From Verrucomicrobiota bacterium (GTDB lineage Bacteria; Verrucomicrobiota; Verrucomicrobiia; Limisphaerales; UBA1319), in the NCBI GenBank assembly GCA_022711435.1, contig JAKLFB010000052.1, positions 1 through 34,943 of the forward strand: a stretch of 34,943 nucleotides of DNA. Direction: 5' to 3'. Position numbers and translations under genes: made by a program. The notes under the pieces are model-generated. The model made no database searches and was not told the DNA's origin. It worked only from the letters and a program-made list of their open reading frames with translations. Below, in pieces: positions 1-8,221 of this stretch; the stretch's first letter is position 1, and each line of letters begins with the position of its first letter.

Positions 1-213
1 GGGGATGAAACCGAATGCGCGGCGCGACCGCTCGGCGTCAGATCCTGTTGCGGCGAGCGGCCAGGGCTCGCGACGGAGATGAAAACCCAAATGTCAATAT
101 TTTAGATGCGACCCCATTGCGCTCTCCCTGCCCCGTAGGGGTCGCGAAGGCTGGCGGGGGCGGCAAAGCCATGATCAACGATCGTTGGATTTCTGGCGAG
201 GAAGTCAGGCGAG
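1..213. other. Window edge, no supported gene
   Basis: Short open frames occur on both strands, but none shows a recognisable motif or convincing start. The stretch lies downstream of the sulfatase remnant on the minus strand and probably is intergenic. Confidence 0.4.
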
Positions 214-504
214 CTATTCGCCATGCCACGATGGCGTGCTGAACCAATCGTGCATCTCCCGCGCGAACGGCGCCACAACCTCGGGCGGTTCCGGGATGGC
301 ACCGCGGTCGCCCGTGTCGGCGATCCAGGCATCGAGCGCAGCGCGCAGGCGCAGCAGGGCTTCGCAGTGCTCGGGGGCGGGGGAACCGGCGAGGTCATGG
401 ATCTCGACGGAATTGACCACGGCGAAGAACGGCTGCCGTGGGCGGAGCGCGATCCTGACAACGTCCCACCCGGGCGTTGACAGCGGCACGGAAAACTCGA
501 TCAT
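214..504 (-). pseudogene. Sulfatase C-terminal remnant
   Basis: The frame encodes about 96 residues. The segments IHDLAGSPAPEHCEALLRLR and AALDAWIADTGDRGAIPEPP, followed by APFAREMHDWFSTPSW, match the usual C-terminal tail of secreted arylsulfatases (type I, formylglycine-dependent) of PVC bacteria. That tail normally follows the 'ELYDL..DP.E..NLA' turn. The catalytic N-terminal 400 or so residues, including the C/S-x-P-x-R motif, are absent. The frame stays open antisense into the esterase gene at 511, but that part is not sulfatase-like, so the fragment is judged a 5'-truncated relic. The fusion point probably lies near residue 30. Identification rests on pattern memory of the family and would need a database search to confirm. 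Confidence 0.5.
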
Positions 505-510
505 CCGCGC

Positions 511-2556
511 ATGAACTACAAGGGCTTGCTCCTTCTTGCGGCCGCCGGCGTCTGGACGCTCCACGCGGTTGCGCGCCCCCCGAATTACGACGAAACCAAG
601 ATCGCTCCGTATACCTTGCCCGATCCGCTCGCCTTCAGCGACGGCACGAAGCTCGTCTCCCCCAGCCAATGGCCGCAGCGCCGCGCGGAGATCCTGTCCA
701 TCTTCGAAAACCAGATGTACGGCCTGATCCCGCCGCCGCCAGCCGTCCTGCGTCTGGAGACGCTCGAACACCGCGACGTCCTCGGCGGACGCGCCACGCG
801 CAAGCAGATCCGCATGTGGTTCCGCAACGACGACACAGGCCCGAAGATCGACTGGATTCTGTGGATTCCCAAGGGGGCCGCCGCGGCTGCTCCCGCCTAT
901 ATCGGCCTGAACTACTACGGCAACCAGGAGATCGACGCCGATCCGGCGATCCGCATGTGCGAAGGCTGGCTGCGCAACAACGAGAAGCATTTTGTCGCCG
1001 GCCACCGCGCCTCGGAAAAGAGCCGCGGTTCGAGCGCCAAGAGCTGGCCATTCGAGACGCTTATCCGGCGCGGTTACGCCCTGGCAACCGCCTGCTATGG
1101 CGACGTCGCTCCGGACGATCCAGCTCTCTACACCAACGGCGTGCATGCGCTTTTCCCGCCATCGGTCCCCGGTGTTGGCAACAACACCACCGCGATCGCC
1201 GCCTGGGCCTGGGCGCTGATGCGCGGGATGGACATGCTGGAGAAGGAGCCCGCCATCGACGCCCAGCGCGTGGCCCTGATCGGCTGCTCGCGGCTCGCCA
1301 AGGCCGCGCTCCTGGCCGGCGCCAAGGACGACCGATTTGCGGTGACGATCCCCAACCAGACCGGCGGCGGCGGCGTGCCTCTCGCCAAGCGCGACTACGG
1401 CGAAAATGTCTCCACCCAAAACGAGATGTTCCCGCACTGGTTCTGCGGCAACTTTCGGCAATACAGCGACAACGAGGCCGCCATGCCGTTCGACCAGCAC
1501 ATGCTGCTTGCGGCCTGCGCCCCCCGCCGGCTCTACGTGTCCAGCTTCCCCGGCAAGTGGTTCGATCCGCACGGCGAATTCCTGAGCATGAAAGCCGCCG
1601 AACCGGTCTGGCGGTTTCTCGGAAGTCCCGGCCTGCCGGCGACGGATTGGCCCGCGGAAATGGAGCCTGCCATCGGCTCGCACCTCGCTTACCACCGCCG
1701 CCCCTTCGAACATGGGATCGCGCCCTACGACTGGCAGTGCTACCTCGCCTTCACCGACCGGGCCTTCCAGATGTCGATCGATTGGCAGCCGACCCGGACC
1801 GATACGTGGAAAACCTTCTCGCGCCATCATTTCACCGTGGACGGCTGCCCTTGTTGGGTCGCCGTCCCCAGAAACCCGCGCCCCGGCAATCCATGGGTGT
1901 GGTGCCTCGAGTTCCCGACTGCTTTCGACGACCGCACCGGCGTGGCGCGGCTGGTCGAGGCCGGTTACCACTACGTCTACATGAACGTGGGCAACACCTT
2001 TGGCAGCCCGGCCGCGCAGGCGCACCTCGACGCTTTCCATCGCCACCTTGTCTCCAAAGGTTTAAGCGCCAAGGGCACGCTCATCGGCGTGAGCCGAGGC
2101 GGCCTGTACGCCTACCGCTTCGCCGCGCGCAATCCCGACAAAGTTGTGTGCATCTACGGCGACGCGCCGGTCTGCGACTTCAAGAGCTGGCCGGGCGGCA
2201 AGGGCAAGGGCAAAGGCAGTCCGGAGGACTGGATCGGTTTGCGGAACCACTACGGTTTCCAGAATGAAGCCGAGGCGCTGGCGTACCGGGAAAACCCCGT
2301 CGACCTGCTCGAACCGCTGTTCCAGGCCGGCATCCCGCTCATCCATGTCGTTGGCGACGCCGACGACGTGGTGCCCGTCGAGGAAAACACCGCCATCATC
2401 GAGCAGCGCTACAAGGCGCTCGGCGGCACGATCCATGTCTTCCACAAACCGGCCGTTGGGCATCATCCTCACGGATTGGACGATCCAGCCCCGGTGGTTG
2501 ACCTGATCAAGAGATACACCGCGCGCTGGGATACCGAGAACTGCAGGATCAAGTGA
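511..2556 (+). CDS. Two-domain CE15-like glucuronoyl esterase / alpha-beta hydrolase
   Basis: The protein is 681 residues, with an N-terminal Sec signal peptide (residues 1-21). Residues about 35-425 match the CE15 glucuronoyl esterase family, which cleaves ester links between glucuronoyl side chains of xylan and lignin alcohols. The nucleophile motif is GCSRLAK (Ser260; the usual form is GCSRxGK, so the glycine is replaced by alanine). The family block DQHMLLAACAPRRLYV follows, and the catalytic His is probably His401 in HRRPFEHGI. Residues about 430-681 form a second alpha/beta hydrolase domain with GVSRGG (Ser528), GDADD (Asp near 616-619) and GHHPHG (His651 or 652). A bifunctional exported esterase is inferred. 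The start was chosen because it gives a clean signal peptide. It stands alone, convergent with the DUF2075 gene. An acetyl-xylan esterase role is an alternative. Confidence 0.8.
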   Translation: MNYKGLLLLAAAGVWTLHAVARPPNYDETKIAPYTLPDPLAFSDGTKLVSPSQWPQRRAEILSIFENQMYGLIPPPPAVLRLETLEHRDVLGGRATRKQIRMWFRNDDTGPKIDWILWIPKGAAAAAPAYIGLNYYGNQEIDADPAIRMCEGWLRNNEKHFVAGHRASEKSRGSSAKSWPFETLIRRGYALATACYGDVAPDDPALYTNGVHALFPPSVPGVGNNTTAIAAWAWALMRGMDMLEKEPAIDAQRVALIGCSRLAKAALLAGAKDDRFAVTIPNQTGGGGVPLAKRDYGENVSTQNEMFPHWFCGNFRQYSDNEAAMPFDQHMLLAACAPRRLYVSSFPGKWFDPHGEFLSMKAAEPVWRFLGSPGLPATDWPAEMEPAIGSHLAYHRRPFEHGIAPYDWQCYLAFTDRAFQMSIDWQPTRTDTWKTFSRHHFTVDGCPCWVAVPRNPRPGNPWVWCLEFPTAFDDRTGVARLVEAGYHYVYMNVGNTFGSPAAQAHLDAFHRHLVSKGLSAKGTLIGVSRGGLYAYRFAARNPDKVVCIYGDAPVCDFKSWPGGKGKGKGSPEDWIGLRNHYGFQNEAEALAYRENPVDLLEPLFQAGIPLIHVVGDADDVVPVEENTAIIEQRYKALGGTIHVFHKPAVGHHPHGLDDPAPVVDLIKRYTARWDTENCRIK

Positions 2557-2609
2557 TTCCCGCGTTGCCGGGCCACCTGCCAGCCGTCCTTGGCAATCAA
2601 TAAGGTCGC
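2541..2609 (-). pseudogene. HicA-like toxin fragment
   Basis: On the minus strand the translation reads LLIAKDGWQVARQRGNHLIL, close to the N-terminal block of HicA mRNA interferases ('L...DGW..VRQ.GSH', with the catalytic His). Only this block is recognisable; the rest of the 60-80 residue toxin and any HicB antitoxin are missing, and the match runs a few codons into the end of the esterase gene. It is read as a scrap left by deletion. The rest of 2557-2775 shows nothing else. Confidence 0.33.
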
Positions 2610-2775
2610 ATCAATATATGACAATTCAGCCCGAGGGTGTGAAATGAAGGCGCGGCGCGATTGCGGCGGGTTAGAGGATCCAGCGCCTGATAACAGGTCG
2701 CTCGCCGGGAGGCCATGGGCGGCCTGAAGCAGCATGTGAGCGGTAAATGGTTGCATGATGGGATGTGACCCGGTG

Positions 2776-4779
2776 CTACTTCATCAGCACAGGGATCCCC
2801 AGACCGGTAAGATATTGGAATGTGCTGTCGTAGAACGCAGGGGATCGGGTCGGATCGCTTGCCTCACCTGGCGGGACGAAAATTACCATGCCTTGCCGCG
2901 CACGGGTAAGAAGAACGCGGTAGGCGTTACGGAGGTAGTTCCGACGGTCCTCTTTGTGCAGCCCGCACCACCGGTCCCCGCGGAAGATATGGTAGCTCCA
3001 ACTGGATCCCGCAAACCTCAGGTCCGCGTCCCAGTTCACACAGATCCAGTCGAGTTCAAGGCCTTGGATGTCGAACTGCGAGGCGGCATCCTCAAGATAC
3101 AGGCTTGATCGGGTATCGCAGCCGTCATCGAGAAACCAGTGGACGGGATCGATGTTCACACGAACGTCAATTGCATGCGGTTTCAGCCGCTGTGCCTCCG
3201 ATGAGGCAACCAGCCCATACCGCTCGGTCCCGCGAGCGTGCTGCCGGATCCACTCCCGAGCCCGGTCCAAATTGCGCGTGAGGGCGATCGGGTAGCGCCG
3301 GCTGAGCATGGAATAGGCGTCGCGTGCGGCGTCGATCTCGCAGTCCAGAACCGCCTTGACGAACCCTGCCACGTTCTCGGCGCGGAAGGAGCGCATGGAT
3401 ACCGCAAGATGGAGGTTCGAGTCGAAATGAGTGTCGGGTCGGGAACGGACGGCATCGATGGCGTGGCCGGCTGCATACTCACTGTCCGTCAGCTCCGGTG
3501 AGATATAGACGTGCCACTTCGGAAAAGCCGCATTGATGGCATCGAGCCATGCGCCAATGCCGGCCTCGCCCTTGTTGATCTCCTGGCCGCCTCCAACCAG
3601 ACAGACAATGACAGCCCAATCGTTGTGCCGGTCGAGATACGATATCAGGAACTCCGGCTCCGACTTGCTGAAGCCAGGCATCTTCTTTTTCGTGCGCATG
3701 AAAGCTGACGTTTGCGCCCGATTCCACGCCCTCTGCGCCTCGTCAAATATTACCACATGGTCGATCGGGGGCGCGGTCTCCCGCAGGGCTTCATCCCGGA
3801 AATGATGGACGTTCTGGATAAACGCCTTCACGCTCTCGCCCACCTTGCCTTTCCGGACGCGCTCGCCACTCGATCGCCGCCGGGCAACCTCATCGCGGGT
3901 CAGCGCTTCGCGAAGAACCGCGACCAAGGGTCCATTGCCAGAGAGAAATACCGCGTGAGTCGGACCGTTTGTATCTCGGCGTTTCGTGGCGATATTCAGC
4001 CCGACGAGCGTCTTCCCCGCTCCCGGCACCCCGGTTACCAAGCAGATCATCTTGCTTCCCGAGCTGCGCGCTTGCTCGACCAACTCTTCGATCCTCGCGG
4101 AGGTCGCGCGCAGATTCCTCGCGCCCGCATCGTGGCGAGCAATGGCGTCAACCGAATGCTGCGCGTAGAGGGACTGCGCAGCCTGAATGATCGTTGGTGT
4201 CGGATGGTAGGGCGCCGTGCCCCAACGCACGCCATCCAAAGGAACGTCTTGATACTCGCCCAGCCCTATGTCGATCAGGCGGCGGAGCCCCGATCTGTTC
4301 GCCTGAACTGGCGGATAGACTTGATCGTCATGCGGTGGCGGGAGAAGTCGATCGCTCATCGGTGCTTCGGTAGCCACCAAAATCGGCAGAATCGGGACGT
4401 TGTGGCTCGCCTGGTGAAAGTTCTTCAGGTCAAGGGCATAGTCCCAAACCTGGTCCAGATCGGCGCGCGTGTAGCGGTTCTCGCCAACCTTGAACTCGAT
4501 GACGAACACAACGGCGCCAGACACCACAACGGCATCGATCCGCTTGCCCATGCGCGGGATGCTGAACTCGAGGAACAATGTCCCTGGTAGATCGTGTAGC
4601 GCCTCCTTGAGAATCGCGATCTCCTGAAGCCAGGCATCACGCTGGGGAGGCTCAACCGCCATCTCACTATTGGCTGCCAATCTCCCCAGAACAGTGTCGC
4701 AGGTCGAAGCAAGGAAGATCGCGACTGGCGCACTGTAGTACGCGCGCGGCAGGAGCATGATGCGTTCGCTATCGAGCAC
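2776..4779 (-). CDS. DUF2075-family ATPase/helicase with PD-(D/E)XK nuclease-like N-terminus
   Basis: The protein is 667 residues. Residues about 65-125 look like a PD-(D/E)XK nuclease core: Asp82 in KRIDAVVV, then VFVIEFKVG with Glu95 and Lys97, then Gln110 in LDQVWDYA. A P-loop follows (GVPGAGKT, 250-257) and a Walker B/DEAQ box (346-349), then a UvrD-like C-terminal end (DIQGLELDWICVNWD and YRVLLTRARQG). This is the DUF2075/Schlafen-type helicase architecture, frequent in bacterial defence islands; the substrate is presumably nucleic acid. The GTG start at 4779 follows AAAGGA closely; an ATG at 4758 (MLLPRAYYS) is an alternative that fits the family's usual start. It lies 30 bases behind the RHH gene, so the two probably are co-transcribed. 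Confidence 0.82.
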   Translation of the reverse strand: MLDSERIMLLPRAYYSAPVAIFLASTCDTVLGRLAANSEMAVEPPQRDAWLQEIAILKEALHDLPGTLFLEFSIPRMGKRIDAVVVSGAVVFVIEFKVGENRYTRADLDQVWDYALDLKNFHQASHNVPILPILVATEAPMSDRLLPPPHDDQVYPPVQANRSGLRRLIDIGLGEYQDVPLDGVRWGTAPYHPTPTIIQAAQSLYAQHSVDAIARHDAGARNLRATSARIEELVEQARSSGSKMICLVTGVPGAGKTLVGLNIATKRRDTNGPTHAVFLSGNGPLVAVLREALTRDEVARRRSSGERVRKGKVGESVKAFIQNVHHFRDEALRETAPPIDHVVIFDEAQRAWNRAQTSAFMRTKKKMPGFSKSEPEFLISYLDRHNDWAVIVCLVGGGQEINKGEAGIGAWLDAINAAFPKWHVYISPELTDSEYAAGHAIDAVRSRPDTHFDSNLHLAVSMRSFRAENVAGFVKAVLDCEIDAARDAYSMLSRRYPIALTRNLDRAREWIRQHARGTERYGLVASSEAQRLKPHAIDVRVNIDPVHWFLDDGCDTRSSLYLEDAASQFDIQGLELDWICVNWDADLRFAGSSWSYHIFRGDRWCGLHKEDRRNYLRNAYRVLLTRARQGMVIFVPPGEASDPTRSPAFYDSTFQYLTGLGIPVLMK

Positions 4780-4809
4780 CGTCCTTTATCCGCCCAAATC
4801 AGGGGCGGG

Positions 4810-5286
4810 TCAATGCTTAGCCTCGACCCATTTCTCGTAATGCTTCTGGAGCCAGTCGCGGATCGCCTTCTCGATGCCGATATCGCGGCCGGCCTTTTCG
4901 GACTCGATCCATTTGTATTTGAGGATCTCCCTCTGCTCATCGAGGAAGAGCTGCCAGAGCTCGCTCTTCTTCACGGCGCTCGGGACGCGCGGCGGGTCGG
5001 GGAGCCGGATGCCCGAGAGCCGCAGCTCGAAATCGGCCATCTGGGGGATCGCCGCCAGGAGGAACCGGTAGGCCTCGGGCGTGAGCTCGACCTGCCGGGT
5101 GATGCGCGCCTGGTCACCGTGGATGAGGAGAGGGCCGAGCTCGCGCAGGTCCTTGTCCGCCAGGAGGGCGATGTACTGGCTGCGCGCCAGGCCCAGGGAG
5201 TCCGCGCGCCGGTCGATCTCCTCGAGAAGCTCGGCGGGCAGGGAGACCGAGATCGCCGTCTGGCCCTCGCCGCGTTCCTTTGCCAT
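4810..5286 (-). CDS. Ribbon-helix-helix protein with C-terminal W/SE..G.DIG domain
   Basis: The protein is 158 residues. Residues about 10-50 (AISVSLPAELLEEIDRRADS, then LGLARSQYIALLAD) form a CopG/Arc-type ribbon-helix-helix DNA-binding motif. The C-terminal 50 residues carry KWIESEKAGRDIGIEKAIRD and end in W-x6-W, a helical block also seen in DUF4032-like proteins. It is the first gene of a two-gene minus-strand unit with the DUF2075 ATPase and is divergent from the ubiquitin-like operon. It is well placed to repress its own promoter and perhaps the divergent one; this is inference from position. An antitoxin role is possible, but no toxin is evident. Confidence 0.75.
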   Translation of the reverse strand: MAKERGEGQTAISVSLPAELLEEIDRRADSLGLARSQYIALLADKDLRELGPLLIHGDQARITRQVELTPEAYRFLLAAIPQMADFELRLSGIRLPDPPRVPSAVKKSELWQLFLDEQREILKYKWIESEKAGRDIGIEKAIRDWLQKHYEKWVEAKH

Positions 5287-5565
5287 ACGTCCCCCCAGCC
5301 TACCGCACGGCCGGGGCCGATGTCAACTCGTATCGAGCGGTTCCACAACGCGTAATCTCTATGGATAGAATATTATTATTTATTTGCTTGCTATTCCTTC
5401 CATACCACGGCATCCTGGTCAACATGCAACCCCTGCGGCTGGCTCCGGCGGCAGGTCGGCCGCGCGCAGCGGCCGGTGCCGCCCCGGCGGCGGGCTCCCG
5501 GGCAGCGCCCCGCCCGGGGCGCGCCCGCGGCGCCTCCCACCAGCCCAATTCCCATCCCCCCTGCC
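5287..5565. promoter_or_regulatory. Divergent regulatory gap ahead of the ubiquitin-like operon
   Basis: The gap separates the RHH gene (minus) from the winged-helix-like gene (plus). An island of A/T-rich sequence, unusual for this region, spans about 5352-5400 and contains TAGAATATTATTATTTATTT, a likely core promoter site for one or both directions; no confident -35/-10 pair could be set. Downstream, 5440-5540 is extremely GC-rich and contains a perfect 7-bp hairpin, GCGCCCC (5505-5511) and GGGGCGC (5516-5522) around a 4-base loop. It could be a leader structure or simply base composition. Confidence 0.35.
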
Positions 5566-6069
5566 ATGCAAACCGCAAGCGCTCCTGCCCTCCGGATCCT
5601 GCCCTTTAAAACCAACGACCGGGTCGCGCTTGCGGGCGATTTTAAGCCCGCCAACCCGCGCGCCATCGCCGTCAATGGCGCCGCGCACACGACGCTCGAG
5701 CGGCGCGGCTTCCTGGTCCTCGCCATCCTCGTGGCGCACGGGCTTCATCTCAGCGGGCGGCCGCCTCCGTTCCCGACGGGCCTGCCCCCGTTCCCCCGCG
5801 CCAAGGACATCGCGGATCTCATCCTGGCCCTCAAGCGCCAGAACCCCGCCGTGTTTCAGGGGATGTTCGACGAGATCGACGATCAGGCGGTCACCAGCGT
5901 GATGAGCGAGGTGCGCACGCTGTTCAAGAGGCTTGGCTCCCATCCGATGCTGCTCGAGACGGGGCCGTCGCGGCGCGGCTTTCGGCTCAGCACGCCGCCC
6001 GAGAACCTGTCGATCGATTTGCAGGAGCGGATTGTGCTGATCCCGCCCCGCCTGCCGGGCGCTGCGTGA
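5566..6069 (+). CDS. Small protein with winged-helix-like C-terminus, first gene of the operon
   Basis: The protein is 167 residues and the family is not recognised. The N-terminal third (NDRVALAGDFKPANPRAIAV) is unassigned. Residues about 110-155 (DDQAVTSVMSEVRTLFKRLG, then ...RRGFRLSTP) resemble the recognition helix and wing of an OmpR/winged-helix domain, which suggests a transcription regulator of the operon. The start at 5566 is preferred over an in-frame ATG at 5476, because the extra 30 residues are proline/alanine-rich low complexity from the GC-rich leader. It is separated from the next gene by 324 bases that contain a mobile-element remnant, so coupling to the rest of the operon is weaker than among the other genes. 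Confidence 0.6.
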   Translation: MQTASAPALRILPFKTNDRVALAGDFKPANPRAIAVNGAAHTTLERRGFLVLAILVAHGLHLSGRPPPFPTGLPPFPRAKDIADLILALKRQNPAVFQGMFDEIDDQAVTSVMSEVRTLFKRLGSHPMLLETGPSRRGFRLSTPPENLSIDLQERIVLIPPRLPGAA

Positions 6070-6081
6070 GGAGGCCCGCAT

Positions 6082-6133
6082 GCCCGCCCAATCCCCTCCA
6101 GCCAAATCGGAATTCATTTTGGCACGGACCCTT
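6082..6133 (-). repeat. Remnant of the 272-bp inverted-repeat element (outer end)
   Basis: About 52 bases match the outer end of the full elements at 18622 and 22454 in reverse orientation, with a few mismatches: GCCCGCCCAATCCCCTCCAG, then CAAATCGGAATTCATTTT and GCACGGACCCTT. The other end is missing. It lies between the winged-helix-like gene and the RING-like gene. The mismatches suggest an older insertion than the full copies. Confidence 0.75.
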
Positions 6134-6393
6134 GGCAGCGCAGGAAGAGGGCAGGATCGGGGCAGGCGGGCGCGCCCTGCGGAGCGCTGCAGCCCCTTTC
6201 CCCCAAGCGTTTGGCTTTGCGCGCCGATGGGCCCGCCGCGCGGATGTTCGGCCCATGGTTTTTGCGGCGCGTCTCTGCACAATGGACGCCGGTTTTTTGA
6301 AGATGAAATTGTGCCTGGCAGGGAAAAGCGCGCGGCCGGCGGGGCGTATGGAGCGCCCCGCGGAACCCGCGCGCGGCCAGGCCGGACAGATCG
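6134..6393. other. Non-coding gap before the RING-like gene
   Basis: No open frame here has recognisable motifs. A frame on the plus strand runs through but reads as arginine/alanine/proline-rich noise. The stretch may carry an internal promoter for the block from 6394 onward; none could be defined. Confidence 0.35.
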
Positions 6394-6981
6394 ATGCAAA
6401 CCGGAAACCAGGAGCTGCATGTTGGGCCGGCGAGCCCGGGCGTCGACGCCTGGCGCGCGGGCGCGCCCGAGCCGGCGCTGCGCCTGCCCTTCGAGCCGTC
6501 CATTCTGACGAAGGGGGCGGAGGATCGTCTTGTCCTGGCCGAGGCACCGCCGACCGCGGAAGCGGCCGGGGTGCGAGTGGAGCCATTTGTGAATCCGGCC
6601 AGGCAGCTTCGGCTGCTGGCGCGGTTCCCGGCGGGAGCGGCGCCGCGGGTGAACGGCGAGCCGGCCCCGCGCCTGGCCGTGCTGGCGCCGGGCGACATAT
6701 TCCGCTGGGCAGGGGGCGGAAGCTTTCGCCTGGCGCTCTACGTCCGTCCGGCGGTCGGCCTGACGCCTGGCGCGGTCATCGGCAAGTCCTGCCCCGTCTG
6801 CCGGATGCCACTCGCCGCCGGCTCGACCTGCTACGCGTGCATCTGCGGGGTGGCGATGCATTGCGAACGGGACTCCGAAGCGGGGCTTTCGTGCGCGCCG
6901 TTGAGCCGCGAGTGCCCCGTCTGCAGGCGCCCGATCGTTTTGGCGGAAGGCTATATCGATCCCCCCGTGCATGAAGACTAA
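6394..6981 (+). CDS. RING/treble-clef-like zinc protein with FHA-like N-terminal region (candidate E3)
   Basis: The protein is 195 residues. Residues about 60-120 (RVNGEPAPRL, LAPGDIFRW, SFRLALYV) recall the 'vNG...L..GD' turn of FHA-type beta-sandwich domains; this is tentative. Residues 133-177 hold a cysteine/histidine set: C133-x2-C136, C146-x2-C149, C151, H156-C157, C167 and C174-x2-C177, spaced like a RING or related binuclear treble clef. RING fingers recruit charged E2 enzymes in eukaryotes, and RING-like proteins have been reported in bacterial operons with E1, E2 and Ubl genes. Here the gene overlaps the E1 gene by 11 bases, which supports a role as E3-like adaptor. The exact metal-ligand pairing cannot be fixed from sequence alone. 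Confidence 0.68.
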   Translation: MQTGNQELHVGPASPGVDAWRAGAPEPALRLPFEPSILTKGAEDRLVLAEAPPTAEAAGVRVEPFVNPARQLRLLARFPAGAAPRVNGEPAPRLAVLAPGDIFRWAGGGSFRLALYVRPAVGLTPGAVIGKSCPVCRMPLAAGSTCYACICGVAMHCERDSEAGLSCAPLSRECPVCRRPIVLAEGYIDPPVHED

Positions 6982-8221
6982 TCCTGCGCGTCTCGAGGAG
7001 GTCGCGCTGCCGCGCCGCGCGCAGCAGCGGGCCTCCGGGCATCCGCCTCCGCCGGCGATGGCGCTGCTGGGCTGCGCGGCCGGAGCGCTCGATGGACTGC
7101 GGGCGCTCCTGATTGCGGTGATCGGTTGCGGCAGCATCGGCGGGCGCATCGCGGTTCTGCTGGCGCGGATGGGCCTGGGCGGCCTGCTGCTGGTGGATCC
7201 CAAGTCGTACAAGCCGGCGAGCCTGCCGACGCACGAGATTGACCCCGAGGATGTCGGCAAGTCCAAGGCCCAGGCGGTGGCGCGGCGGTGCAAGGCGGTC
7301 AGCCCGGCGACGCGCGTGGCGGCCTTTCCCGGGCCGGTCGAGGCGCTGGACCTGGCGGCCATGGCGGACGCGAGCGCGGTGGTGATGGCGCCCGACCTGC
7401 TGTCTGTTGAAATCGAGGCAGGGCAGCGCAGCCTCTGGCTGAGCAAGCCGCTGATCCATGCCTCGGTCCACGGCCCAACGCTCACAGTCCAGGTCCGGCT
7501 CTTTGGGAATGCGGGCGGCGCCGGCGCATGCCCGCGCTGCTTGTATGGTCGCGCCGAGCTGGATCTGCTGGCGCGCCAGGCGCGGTTCAGCTGCGAAGGG
7601 GGCCCCGCGGCCGCGGCCCCGCGGCCGCATGAAGCGCCCGCGACGAATAGCCTCGGCGCGATCTGCTCGATGGCAGCGAGCCTGGGGGTTCTGCAGATCC
7701 TGCGCCATCTGCTCGGCCTGGGCGAGCCGGTCGCCGACACCATGCTCGAATACTGCGGCTTCACCCATCGCACCGTGATCTCGCCTCTTGAGCGCAATCC
7801 TAAGTGCCCGTCGGACCACACGCGGCTGGGGCAGGCGGCAGTCTCTGAGCCGCTGGCAGGTCGCTCCCTGGCAGAGGCAGTCCAGCAAGCAACGGGAGTG
7901 CCAGCCCCGCCGGATGCGCAGTTCGAGATCGCCGGCCACGACTGGGTCGAGTTCGCAGGCTGCGGCTGCGAGCGGCCCGCGCCGGTGCGCCGGTTCATTG
8001 CGCGGGGGCGCGCGGATCTCGGGCAATGCCCCCGGTGCGGCGCCATGCGCGTCCCGCTTCAGTTCCACACCTACCGGGCCGTCAGCGCCGCGATACTCGG
8101 CGCCGCCATAGGCCGGCCGCTGCGCAGGCTCGGCGTCCGCCGCGCGGTCAGCATCCTGCTTCGCACCGGGGATGCCGGCACGCTCATCCGCCCACAACCT
8201 GCCAACCCTTCCAGCCCATGA
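6971..8221 (+). CDS. E1-like ThiF/MoeB-family Ubl-activating enzyme (module A)
   Basis: The protein is 416 residues. A Rossmann adenylation domain starts near residue 47, with the ATP-binding loop GCGSIGG (52-58), the acidic residue in LLVDP (Asp76) and the GKSKA block (97-100) that follows in E1/ThiF enzymes. Zinc ligands are likely CPRC (187-190) with Cys279 or nearby cysteines. Cys208 in RFSCEGG lies where the catalytic thioester cysteine of E1 enzymes would be expected. The C-terminus adds a second cysteine cluster, CGC (331-333) and CPRC (353-356), like a zinc ribbon. It should adenylate the C-terminal glycine of a Ubl, most simply the one at 9652. It overlaps its neighbours on both sides (11 and 4 bases). 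Confidence 0.88.
   Translation: MKTNPARLEEVALPRRAQQRASGHPPPPAMALLGCAAGALDGLRALLIAVIGCGSIGGRIAVLLARMGLGGLLLVDPKSYKPASLPTHEIDPEDVGKSKAQAVARRCKAVSPATRVAAFPGPVEALDLAAMADASAVVMAPDLLSVEIEAGQRSLWLSKPLIHASVHGPTLTVQVRLFGNAGGAGACPRCLYGRAELDLLARQARFSCEGGPAAAAPRPHEAPATNSLGAICSMAASLGVLQILRHLLGLGEPVADTMLEYCGFTHRTVISPLERNPKCPSDHTRLGQAAVSEPLAGRSLAEAVQQATGVPAPPDAQFEIAGHDWVEFAGCGCERPAPVRRFIARGRADLGQCPRCGAMRVPLQFHTYRAVSAAILGAAIGRPLRRLGVRRAVSILLRTGDAGTLIRPQPANPSSP

Noticed and set aside
214..2046. Minus-strand open frame of 610 codons through the esterase gene
   Set aside because: Only its last part (up to about 504) looks like protein, the sulfatase tail; the rest is antisense to CE15 motifs.
5419..8046. Minus-strand open frame of 875 codons antisense to the operon start
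   Set aside because: Arg/Ala/Pro-rich with no motifs; it mirrors the winged-helix-like, RING and E1 genes, whose motifs and overlaps are clear. Long antisense frames are expected at this GC content.
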